DNA of 11,751 nt from Oscillospiraceae bacterium (GTDB lineage: Bacteria > Bacillota > Clostridia > Oscillospirales > Oscillospiraceae): positions 18 to 11,768 of the forward strand of contig WQRL01000024.1 in NCBI GenBank assembly GCA_009786775.1, written 5' to 3'. Positions 6,148 through 11,751 of the stretch are shown piece by piece. The translations under genes were made by a program, and so were the position numbers. Below the pieces are notes generated by a model. That model searched no databases. It was not told the DNA's origin and worked only from the letters and a program-made list of their open reading frames with translations. Each line of letters opens with the position of its first letter. Position 1 is the stretch's first letter.

Positions 6148-6249
6148 ATTGCTCTGCAAACAAATCTGACAAATTTTGCTCAAATGCCGCAGTCTTGCGG
6201 TATGGCTTGAGCCTGTGCAAATGTCGGAAAAGTTTGCAGGGCAATTTTT
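6148..6249 (+). promoter_or_regulatory. 98-nt imperfect palindrome ending in T-run, possible attenuator of ligase gene
   Basis: Nearly the whole segment folds on itself. The outer arms ATTGCTCTGCAAAC (6148-6161) and GTTTGCAGGGCAAT (6232-6245) pair over 14 bp with one G-U. Further in are CTGACA/TGTCGG (6166-6171/6222-6227), GCTCAA/TTGAGC (6178-6183/6207-6212) and an 8-bp inner stem (6184-6191/6196-6203) closed by the loop GTCT. TTTTT (6245-6249) follows, then the ligase ribosome binding site GAGGGG at 6258-6263. It looks like a very long terminator or attenuator. A miniature palindromic mobile element is the main alternative; no target duplication is visible. Confidence 0.5.
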
Positions 6250-6268
6250 GTTTGCATGAGGGGCATTT

Positions 6269-7924
6269 ATGACAAAGAAACAACAAACCGAAATCCCGCA
6301 CACAAGCCACCTCAAATATCCAGTCTATGCCATGATTTTTGGAGCAATGATTTTTAGAGGGGCATTCTTCTCTGCATGGTTAATACTTCTCAACATATGC
6401 TGCCTCATATTCATAATATCCCGCCCGCGCCAAAAGGCTATTTCATTTGACCTAAATTTCCTTTTTCTCATTGGACTGTTCCTTGCCGCAGTGCTCTCGG
6501 CGTTAATAGTAGACACCAACGCTGGCATTGCGCTTGAAGAACTGCTCAGATACTTGCTTTTTCCGCTGTCATATATTGTGTTTGCAAATATAGAGGACAA
6601 GAAAATGGTTGAAGCGGCATTTCACAGGTCGTTTCTGCTCTTGGCTATAGGCGGCCTGCTGGCTGTGGCAGGGCTTCCTCTTGCAGACTATATGGTAATT
6701 GATGGTTCACGCCGGCTTCAGTCGTTTTTGCAGTATGCGAACACCACCGCCATGCTCCTGAGTGCAGGAGTTATTATGTCGGCCCACTACTATATGAAAA
6801 CTAAAAGCAAATCGGAGATTCTAAGCGGGGCTATTATGCTCACCGCTCTAATTCTCACAAGGTCGCGCATTGGCATTGCCGTTTTCATTGCAGTCGCGGC
6901 AGTTTATATTTTCCTCTGTATTAAGCATAGAATAAGGTACTACATTCTTGCAGGCTTTGCAGCAGTGCTTCTAGCGGTTTTTATACTTTGGTTTGAGCTA
7001 ATTATTAGCTTTGTGCTCGGCCCAACTCTGGTGGAAAGACTGCTTACTTATATTGACGCACTATCGGAGCTGCGCTCTAACTTTTTTGGGATAGGCATGG
7101 GGCAGTGGCAATTTTTGCACTTGCAGTTTCAAACAGCACCATATCAGGTGAGATATATACACAGTGTTTACTTTCAAATAGCTCTGGATGCTGGTTTTCT
7201 TGGGCTGCTGTCCTTCCTTGCAGTTGCAATCTGTTCACTGGTAACAGGTTTTCGGCGCATGCTTTACCACGTTTTTCTTCTGCTCGTGATTATAACGGGA
7301 AGCATCTTGGAAGTAAATTTCGCATTCGGACTCGTGATTATCTTTTTCACATTCATTTTGAGTAACTTGAGTTTGCCTAAAAGGACATTTGCCCTAAGGC
7401 CTGTCGTGCGCCTGTCCCTAGTGCTCCCGACTCTGGCGTTAACTCTGATGCTATTTTCTCAGGCGGCTATAACTGTTGGCAGGCTAAACCAAGATGATAC
7501 CGGGCGCGCTCAAGCTGCGTTTCGTGTGGCACATGCCGCAAATCCCTGGAACTACCGAATTTTTATGGATATGGCAAGGGTTGAACCCTCCCCGCATGAG
7601 GCCCTCAGACTCTTGGAGCGGGGGCATTTGCAAAACCCTGTTGACCGTGAGTTCATCCGCGAACTGGCTCTGGGGTATGGGTATGTGGGAGATTTTGACG
7701 AAGCTCTGATTTATGCCAGGATGCTTTTCCAGATTCACAGGTTTAGCTTAGAGTCACAAGGGATTTACAAGTCGCTGCTATTGGGGGCTTACGAGGCGGG
7801 GCATATTACTTCAAATGAGCATTATGAGAGGCTGGCAGGGTTTCGCTCAGAGGTTGAGGCCGTGAATGCGGGCATCAATCCGCTCTTTAGGCTCATTGAC
7901 CCAAATATGGAGTATAGACGCTGA
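6269..7924 (+). CDS. O-antigen ligase/polymerase-like membrane protein with TPR-like C-terminus
   Basis: This 551-residue polytopic membrane protein belongs to the Wzy/WaaL O-antigen ligase-like family, which joins or polymerises surface glycans on the outer face of the membrane. Many hydrophobic segments span about residues 20-405. Family features are a conserved polar patch SFLQYANTTAMLLSAGV (152-168), LTRSRIGIAV (196-205), a long external loop containing FFGIGMGQW (272-280) and YIHSVYFQIALDAGFLGLLSF (297-316), with the family's key His at 298. The soluble tail (about 410-551) has helix pairs such as GRAQAAFRVAHAANPWNYR and DEALIYARMLF, like TPR repeats. GAGGGG lies 5 nt before the ATG. In a Gram-positive host the product would be a teichuronic-acid-like, capsular or wall glycan rather than LPS. 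Two terminator-like hairpins precede it. The specific sugar substrate is unknown. Confidence 0.85.
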   Translation: MTKKQQTEIPHTSHLKYPVYAMIFGAMIFRGAFFSAWLILLNICCLIFIISRPRQKAISFDLNFLFLIGLFLAAVLSALIVDTNAGIALEELLRYLLFPLSYIVFANIEDKKMVEAAFHRSFLLLAIGGLLAVAGLPLADYMVIDGSRRLQSFLQYANTTAMLLSAGVIMSAHYYMKTKSKSEILSGAIMLTALILTRSRIGIAVFIAVAAVYIFLCIKHRIRYYILAGFAAVLLAVFILWFELIISFVLGPTLVERLLTYIDALSELRSNFFGIGMGQWQFLHLQFQTAPYQVRYIHSVYFQIALDAGFLGLLSFLAVAICSLVTGFRRMLYHVFLLLVIITGSILEVNFAFGLVIIFFTFILSNLSLPKRTFALRPVVRLSLVLPTLALTLMLFSQAAITVGRLNQDDTGRAQAAFRVAHAANPWNYRIFMDMARVEPSPHEALRLLERGHLQNPVDREFIRELALGYGYVGDFDEALIYARMLFQIHRFSLESQGIYKSLLLGAYEAGHITSNEHYERLAGFRSEVEAVNAGINPLFRLIDPNMEYRR

Positions 7925-7971
7925 CAGCCTTTGCGTGGTGCTGCTTAAATCATTGCAATCTCGGTCATGCA

Positions 7972-8012
7972 CGAGTAAACTCGGCGCGGCCCACGATTTG
8001 CTTGATTATAAT
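7972..8012 (+). promoter_or_regulatory. possible promoter region of SLH protein gene
   Basis: The 111-nt gap after the ligase gene turns AT-rich just before the SLH gene. A perfect TATAAT (8007-8012) lies 13 nt before the ribosome binding site GGGAGG (8025-8030), but no convincing -35 is seen. A small palindrome CGAGT-AA-ACTCG (7972-7983) sits near the expected -35 position and might bind a regulator. Confidence 0.35.
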
Positions 8013-8035
8013 TAAATTAATTTTGGGAGGAAAAA

Positions 8036-10426
8036 ATGTTTAACAAAGCAAGGAAGAAATTAGTAGCAAAAATCTTAGTTCTCAGCATAGTGCTGACGGC
8101 CATCGCAGGTGCGCCAGTCGTTGCGTCTGCGGCAGAACATGTTGACAACGCAAGAAGTGTATTTTCGGTTCAGGGTCCATCAGTGCCAAGGAGCATGTAT
8201 TTGTTATACGGTAATGTTGTTCAACTCACATCAAATGGACGGTTTGTAGGAATTGTCGGTGCCGTCTGTGTAAATGATACTTATTCACAGTACATTGCCA
8301 CGTCGGCTGATGGTAGGGAATGGCTCGTGCAAGGCCGTGTCGGGGATATGTGGAAGCGCCTGGTAGTGGGCGATAATACCCTTATAGCTATTGCGGATGG
8401 GGTGACAATAGGCACCCATGACGGTGAAAACTGGTTTGACGTGCCTATACGCACTAGCAGCTACTGGGGATTAGAGCATCAACACGGCTGGTTCATTTTC
8501 CAAACGTTTTTGGGCTCCGGAGATGATAGGGCACAAGCGCTAGTTTCTCGAGATGGGGTTACTTGGATTAATCTTGTGAGTTCCTTGTCTGAGCACGGCT
8601 TGGATGGTTCTGGACAGATATTCTCGCTACCTAACGGGAATCTTGTTGTTCGTATGATAGCAGGAGGACGAGGTGTATATATTGCAGATGGCATTGAAAG
8701 TGGCGCAGTAACTTGGACTCCCGTTGTAACTCTCGAGAACCCACCTCCGCCATTGTATCCGCATTTGCCCGACCCTTGGTTTTCGTTCCACCATCAGTTT
8801 GATGCCCTCGGGCTTCTTGGCTCTTGGCAATGTGTGCTTGGTGGGCGCATTAGCGGATTTTACAGGACTACGGATGGATTAAGCTGGACTTATGTTGGGG
8901 AATGGTCGTGGGTTGACCTTGTTCCTTTTGAGGTTGGAAATTTGGGTCAAAGTGTATATGAAATTGAGTCTGCTTCCATATGGGTTTGGCCGAACTTTGC
9001 TGACATTTGGGAAGTTCCCGACTGGGAGTATCAACAAATGCTATTCCAAACCCGATTAACACAAACCGTTTCTGTAAATAGCCAATTTCCGACTTTTAGA
9101 TGGTTTGATGGTTTAGAAGTAGTCACGCCCAAGACACTTAGCCGAGGAATCTTGGGTGTGGCGTATAGTTATTCCCCTAATCACGGAGATGGCGTAACCG
9201 TTTCTCTTGTTGGAGCATCAACGCTTCCAGCGGGGTTGGCACTTGATTTGGATGGGAGTATTTACGGAATTCCTACAGTTTATGGAGCGTTTGTATTCAC
9301 AGTGTTAGTGGAGGGCCATTCTGGTGGCGACTTTTATAAAACCTACTTACTTTACATAGAGGATACCGAACCTCCTATAGACACTGAACCGCCAGTAGAT
9401 ACAGAGCCGCCTAACGGCACTCGGCCACCAGACAACAATGTTCCCGCCCCGCCGCCAGGAGGCGGCACAGCTGGCGGTGACGGAGGCGGTGGAGCAACTG
9501 GCGGCGGGGGCGTTCCAGCCCCGGCACCCACCCCTGCTCCAGAACCTCAGCCGCAGCCGAGCGGCGCATTGCCTCAGGAAGCTGTAACAGCAGAGCGGGC
9601 AAACGCCGAAACTATTTCCCGCGCACAAGCCGCAGTGGCTGCGCTTGCGCAAGAGGTTGAGCCGATAGGAAAGGCCATAACCAAAGCAGGCACGGCAGTA
9701 ACGGCGGCAGTTGCGGAGCAAAACACCATCGCAACCCTTACGTTACCCGAAGGTGCCGTGACATCTGCGCTAACAACCAAAGCAATCCTCAACGCTGACG
9801 GCACGCTTACCCCTGTCCCAACGCGGGTGAATCCCGACGGCACTGTAGTTGTGCTCATAAGCGACGCAGCTACGCTGGTTCCTCTAAGTGTCAGAGCCAA
9901 CTTTACCGACATAAGTTTTGGTGCGCGGTTTGCTCATGTTACAGACGAGATAAACCTCGCCGCATCCCTGATGATTATACAAGGCCGCGGCAATAACATA
10001 TTTGACCCCGCTTCCATGGTGACAAATCAAGAGGCAGCAACAATGTTCCTGCGTGCTCTGGGCGTTCCTGTAGATTTCAGCACGGCCATGGCCACGGCTA
10101 TTGAACATGGGCTAAAAACTACAGGAACCGCACCAGCCACACCTGTTTCCCGCATTGAAGCTGCGGTGCTGATTGTAAATGCCCTCAGCTCACTTGGCGC
10201 CGATATACAAATTGCAGATGAGGATGTCAGTGATATCCTTGCAGAATTTTCGGATGTTGACAATCTGACTGCTGCGCAATTACGGGCCTTGGCTATCTGC
10301 GTGGACCTCGGCATTTTCGAAGGCATAGGAGGCGGGCGGATGAATCCCAACGCCACCCTGCAACGCAGTCACATGGCAAGCCTGGCAGTGAGATTGCAAA
10401 ATGTAATCCTAGACGGAAATTTATAG
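8036..10426 (+). CDS. secreted S-layer-homology surface protein with Asp-box repeats and Ig-like domain
   Basis: This 796-residue exported protein is probably held on the cell wall. A signal peptide (basic start, hydrophobic 9-29) ends at ASA, about residue 32. Residues about 40-350 carry four Asp-box-like motifs, SADGREW (90-96), THDGENW (127-133), SRDGVTW (171-177) and TTDGLSW (278-284), which suggest a beta-propeller of the BNR/sialidase-like kind; no catalytic set was identified. A putative Ig-like domain follows (about 370-432, with PAGLALDLDGSIYGIP). Then come a DTEPP repeat linker (443-466), a Gly/Pro-rich hinge, an Ala-rich region (about 520-560), and SLH domains from residue 623 (FTDI) to the end, the last at FSDVDNLTAAQLRALAICV. 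SLH modules bind pyruvylated wall glycan. GGGAGG lies 5 nt before the ATG. The target of the propeller is unknown. Confidence 0.88.
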   Translation: MFNKARKKLVAKILVLSIVLTAIAGAPVVASAAEHVDNARSVFSVQGPSVPRSMYLLYGNVVQLTSNGRFVGIVGAVCVNDTYSQYIATSADGREWLVQGRVGDMWKRLVVGDNTLIAIADGVTIGTHDGENWFDVPIRTSSYWGLEHQHGWFIFQTFLGSGDDRAQALVSRDGVTWINLVSSLSEHGLDGSGQIFSLPNGNLVVRMIAGGRGVYIADGIESGAVTWTPVVTLENPPPPLYPHLPDPWFSFHHQFDALGLLGSWQCVLGGRISGFYRTTDGLSWTYVGEWSWVDLVPFEVGNLGQSVYEIESASIWVWPNFADIWEVPDWEYQQMLFQTRLTQTVSVNSQFPTFRWFDGLEVVTPKTLSRGILGVAYSYSPNHGDGVTVSLVGASTLPAGLALDLDGSIYGIPTVYGAFVFTVLVEGHSGGDFYKTYLLYIEDTEPPIDTEPPVDTEPPNGTRPPDNNVPAPPPGGGTAGGDGGGGATGGGGVPAPAPTPAPEPQPQPSGALPQEAVTAERANAETISRAQAAVAALAQEVEPIGKAITKAGTAVTAAVAEQNTIATLTLPEGAVTSALTTKAILNADGTLTPVPTRVNPDGTVVVLISDAATLVPLSVRANFTDISFGARFAHVTDEINLAASLMIIQGRGNNIFDPASMVTNQEAATMFLRALGVPVDFSTAMATAIEHGLKTTGTAPATPVSRIEAAVLIVNALSSLGADIQIADEDVSDILAEFSDVDNLTAAQLRALAICVDLGIFEGIGGGRMNPNATLQRSHMASLAVRLQNVILDGNL
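9362..9433 (+). repeat. four tandem six-codon repeats (DTEPPx) in SLH protein linker
   Basis: Four 18-nt units encode DTEPPI, DTEPPV, DTEPPN and GTRPPD. The first three are close copies with synonymous differences; the last has drifted. They form an extended linker between the Ig-like domain and the Gly/Pro hinge, and their number may vary between strains. Confidence 0.8.
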
Positions 10427-10429
10427 GCC

Positions 10430-10476
10430 TCTAGGAAATAGGCAGGCATCCATAAGAACTAGGTTTCTAGGAAACC
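10430..10476. repeat. short direct and inverted repeats after SLH gene
   Basis: TCTAGGAAA occurs at 10430-10438 and 10466-10474, and GGTTTC/GAAACC (10462-10467/10471-10476) forms a tight hairpin with a 3-nt loop. They lie between the SLH gene stop and the strong terminator hairpin. No function can be assigned. Confidence 0.35.
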
Positions 10477-10492
10477 CGAAACCCCAATAATT

Positions 10493-10536
10493 TCAAACGA
10501 GCCGAAGGATGAGAGTTAATCCTTCGGCTCGTTTGA
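10493..10536 (+). terminator. 18-bp perfect hairpin, terminator of SLH gene
   Basis: The arms 10493-10510 and 10519-10536 are perfectly complementary over 18 bp (core CGAGCCGAAGGAT) with the 8-nt loop GAGAGTTA. Only GTTTGATG follows, so the U-tract is poor, but the stem is very stable and positioned to end the SLH transcript and insulate the toxin-antitoxin operon. Confidence 0.7.
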
Positions 10537-10570
10537 TGCGCTCTAGGCTTTGTGTTCCTGTAGCATTGTG

Positions 10571-10600
10571 TTGACTAACCCTATCAAATAGGGTTATAAT
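10571..10600 (+). promoter_or_regulatory. toxin-antitoxin promoter with built-in operator
   Basis: TTGACT (10571-10576) and a perfect TATAAT (10595-10600) are separated by 18 nt. The spacer is almost entirely the palindrome AACCCTAT-CAA-ATAGGGTT (10577-10595). A protein bound there would block RNA polymerase, the usual way an HTH antitoxin represses its own operon. The ribosome binding site GGGAGG follows at 10607-10612. Confidence 0.85.
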
Positions 10601-10618
10601 GCATTTGGGAGGCTAACG

Positions 10619-10960
10619 ATGAAAAGAGAATTTGTATACACACCTAAATTTGACCGTGAATGGAAGAAGCTGGGGCTGGGTGATGATAATCTGCAACAGT
10701 TGGAGTTGTTTTTACTTGACAGCCCCCAAGCAGGCAAAGTTATTGAAGGAACAGGTGGAATCAGAAAATTGCGGTGGGCACTGCCAGACAAAGGGAAAAG
10801 TAGTGGCGTTCGTATACTGTATTTAGACTTTATTGTGTCGGAAAGCATATTCTTGTTTGATTTGTTTCCCAAAGCGGCAAAGGAGAATTTGACTCAAGCA
10901 GAAAAATCTAAACTAAAACAGATTGTTAAGGCTATTGGAGAGGAGTTAAGAAATGAGTAA
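10619..10960 (+). CDS. RelE/HigB-type toxin of a type II toxin-antitoxin pair
   Basis: This 113-residue protein fits the RelE-superfamily toxins, which cleave mRNA on the ribosome when not held by the antitoxin. The central motif EGTGGIRKLRWALPDKGK then SSGVRILYLDF (about 43-71) is typical of the HigB-like branch, with basic residues R49, K50, R52, K58, K60 and R65 expected to contact RNA. It continues FLFDLFPKAAKENLTQAEKSKLKQIV, the usual C-terminal helix. GGGAGG lies 6 nt before the ATG. Toxin-first order is characteristic of higBA-like operons. Its last 8 nt overlap the antitoxin gene, so the two are translated together. Whether the toxin is active cannot be told from sequence. Confidence 0.85.
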   Translation: MKREFVYTPKFDREWKKLGLGDDNLQQLELFLLDSPQAGKVIEGTGGIRKLRWALPDKGKSSGVRILYLDFIVSESIFLFDLFPKAAKENLTQAEKSKLKQIVKAIGEELRNE

Positions 10961-11330
10961 GCAATTTGATAGCATGATGGAGGGGTTGACCGAATTGCTG
11001 GAATATGCAAAAGGCGATCGGTCTAAATGCCGCACTAGGGTTGTAGAGGTGAAATCTCTAAATGTGACGCCGTTAAAACAGTATAGTGAGGATGAAATAA
11101 AAAGTCTTCGCGTAAGCCACAATTTGACTCAAAAAACATTTGCCCAATGCCTAGGCGTGTCACAGAAAACCGTCGAAAGTTGGGAGCGTGGAGAAAATTC
11201 GCCATCTGGCTCATCAGTGCGCCTGTTGCAGATGCTTGAAAGAAACTCAAATATTTTGGAAGAATGCGAGATATTAACGCCTACTGATTCTATGGAAATG
11301 GTAAACCCCGCTGTTGTCGGATCTCAGTAA
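10953..11330 (+). CDS. HTH antitoxin, HigA/NadS-like (XRE family)
   Basis: This 125-residue protein should neutralise the toxin encoded just upstream and repress the shared promoter. The N-terminal about 45 residues (MSKQFDSMMEGLTELLEYAKGD and onward) probably bind the toxin. The DNA-binding domain is about 48-98: DEIKSLRVSHNLTQKTFAQ, then CLGVSQKTVESWERGENSPSG, with the helix-turn-helix at about 59-80 and WERG as a common XRE hallmark. The ATG overlaps the toxin gene by 8 nt, and GGAG lies about 10 nt upstream within it. The matching operator is very likely the palindrome at 10577-10595. A terminator follows at 11424-11463. Confidence 0.88.
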   Translation: MSKQFDSMMEGLTELLEYAKGDRSKCRTRVVEVKSLNVTPLKQYSEDEIKSLRVSHNLTQKTFAQCLGVSQKTVESWERGENSPSGSSVRLLQMLERNSNILEECEILTPTDSMEMVNPAVVGSQ

Positions 11331-11339
11331 AGTTTTGAG

Positions 11340-11383
11340 CCTCAGTATGCTAAGTTTGTAATATGTTGAAGTACAGACTGAGG
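11340..11383. repeat. 7-bp inverted repeat after antitoxin gene
   Basis: CCTCAGT (11340-11346) and ACTGAGG (11377-11383) are perfect arms with a 30-nt centre, beginning 10 nt after the antitoxin stop. The loop is long for a terminator. The rest of 11384-11420 shows nothing I can name. Confidence 0.3.
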
Positions 11384-11423
11384 AAACGGCTGTGCCTGAT
11401 TAGCTGAAATAAAGCGGAACAGG

Positions 11424-11463
11424 GGCGGGGGTGCTGTGCGAGTTTGCAGTGCTTCCGCCTTTT
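11424..11463 (+). terminator. intrinsic terminator of the toxin-antitoxin operon
   Basis: A 14-bp RNA stem with several G-U pairs (11424-11437/11446-11459; ends GGCGG and CCGCC) has an 8-nt loop and is followed directly by TTTT (11460-11463). It separates the toxin-antitoxin operon from the rrn-like promoters. An alternative stem using AAAGCGGAA (11411-11419) with TTCCG and CCTTT is also possible. Confidence 0.7.
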
Positions 11464-11514
11464 AGATTTATCTCTGCGTTTTCTGCACACACGGCGGCGT
11501 GTCTATAAAGTGTA

Positions 11515-11572
11515 GAAAAACTCAAAAAAACGCAAAAAAGTTGTTGACAAGGTAGAGCCGCTATGTTATTTT
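11515..11572 (+). promoter_or_regulatory. rrn-type promoter P1 with A-tract upstream element
   Basis: TTGACA (11544-11549) and TATTTT (11567-11572) are separated by 17 nt. Upstream are repeated A-runs (AAAAA, A7, A6 between 11515 and 11536) spaced roughly like an UP element. The -35 is perfect. Initiation is expected near 11579. The design, and its near copy downstream, is typical of ribosomal RNA operons in Bacillota. Confidence 0.75.
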
Positions 11573-11606
11573 AATCAGGCACTTCTGAGGCCAAGCGTCT
11601 GGCACT

Positions 11607-11667
11607 GAAAAAAAGTTAAAAAACTTGGAAAAAAGTTCTTGACAATGGCAGAGAGATGCGTTATTCT
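11607..11667 (+). promoter_or_regulatory. rrn-type promoter P2, near copy of P1
   Basis: TTGACA (11639-11644) and TATTCT (11662-11667) are separated by 17 nt, with A-runs at 11608-11614, 11618-11623 and 11629-11634. P1 and P2 share the frame AAAAAAGTT-n-TTGACAA and TTATT-n-TAA at the same spacing, 95 nt apart, which suggests duplication. Initiation is expected around 11672-11674. Confidence 0.78.
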
Positions 11668-11673
11668 AAGAGT

Positions 11674-11751
11674 CCGCACAAAATGCGGAAGCGCTGGCGA
11701 GACAGCGCACCTGCACCTTGTAAATTAAACAATGTAAACACAAAAGCGCAC
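11674..11751 (+). other. ribosomal RNA operon leader, 5' part
   Basis: After P2 come two small hairpins, CCGCA/TGCGG (11674-11678/11684-11688) and GCGCTG/CAGCGC (11691-11696/11703-11708), then CACCTTGTAAATTAAACA within 11714-11731. This last block resembles the conserved CTTTGAAAACTAAACA-like sequence found before 16S and 23S genes in Bacillota, which is linked to antitermination and precursor processing. The mature 16S gene itself is not in the window. Confidence 0.65.

Noticed and set aside
6148..6245. Miniature inverted-repeat transposable element
   Set aside because: Kept only as an alternative: no flanking target-site duplication was found and there is no second copy in this window.
6004..6315. 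103-codon minus-strand open frame overlapping the ligase start
   Set aside because: It crosses two strong palindromes and the start of a well-supported plus-strand gene, is Cys/His-rich without a known pattern and has no good ribosome binding site. Most likely chance.
9347..9721. 124-codon minus-strand frame inside the SLH gene
   Set aside because: Arises from the Gly/Pro/Ala-rich codons of the real gene on the other strand.
1..11751. CRISPR array, tRNA gene or intact transposase
   Set aside because: No regularly spaced direct repeats with unique spacers, no tRNA-like cloverleaf and no transposase frame were seen.

Overview
The window looks chromosomal and comes from a Gram-positive anaerobe of the Bacillota, most likely class Clostridia. 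This rests on strong AGGAGG-type ribosome binding sites, an S-layer-homology (SLH) surface protein, a homoserine O-acetyltransferase-type MetA, A-tract-rich tandem promoters of the rrn type, mixed base composition and dense intrinsic hairpins. All assignments come from reading the sequence; no database search was run.

Layout. (1) 1-991, minus: the first about 330 codons of mnmE (tRNA modification GTPase), cut by the window edge. A short divergent promoter region with a 9-bp palindrome (1045-1080) separates it from (2) a plus-strand cluster at 1098-4536: a hot-dog acyl-CoA thioesterase overlapping by ATGA an OmpR-type response regulator, a 144-nt palindromic spacer, the partner histidine kinase, and a secreted or membrane-anchored protein of unknown function. 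(3) 4628-5548, minus: metA. Its start is overlapped by a 30-codon fragment that reads like the beginning of an AAA-ATPase-like gene, itself overlapped by the end of another reading frame. (4) 5628-6268: a long interval with no intact gene but packed with palindromes. It has a good minus-strand promoter (5933-5961) facing metA, a run of GC-rich hairpins downstream of it, and on the plus strand two hairpins followed by T-runs that lie before (5) an O-antigen ligase/polymerase-like membrane protein with a TPR-like tail (6269-7924). (6) 8036-10426: a secreted protein with Asp-box repeats, an Ig-like domain, a Pro/Gly linker and C-terminal SLH domains, ended by an 18-bp perfect hairpin. (7) 10571-11330: a RelE/HigB-type toxin and HTH antitoxin pair whose promoter carries an 8-bp palindrome exactly between -35 and -10, followed by a terminator. 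(8) 11515-11751: two near-duplicate A-tract-rich promoters and a hairpin-bearing leader that look like the start of a ribosomal RNA operon; the 16S gene should begin just outside the window.

How the parts work together. The thioesterase-regulator-kinase-secreted protein cluster looks like one operon for sensing and responding at the cell surface. The ligase and SLH protein are both cell-envelope functions: one may build or attach a surface glycan, and the other would be held by a wall glycan. MnmE, MetA and the rrn promoters are housekeeping. The least explained part is the palindrome-rich interval between metA and the ligase gene. It may hold decayed repeat elements or cis-acting RNA, and it appears to have replaced the usual upstream control region of metA.
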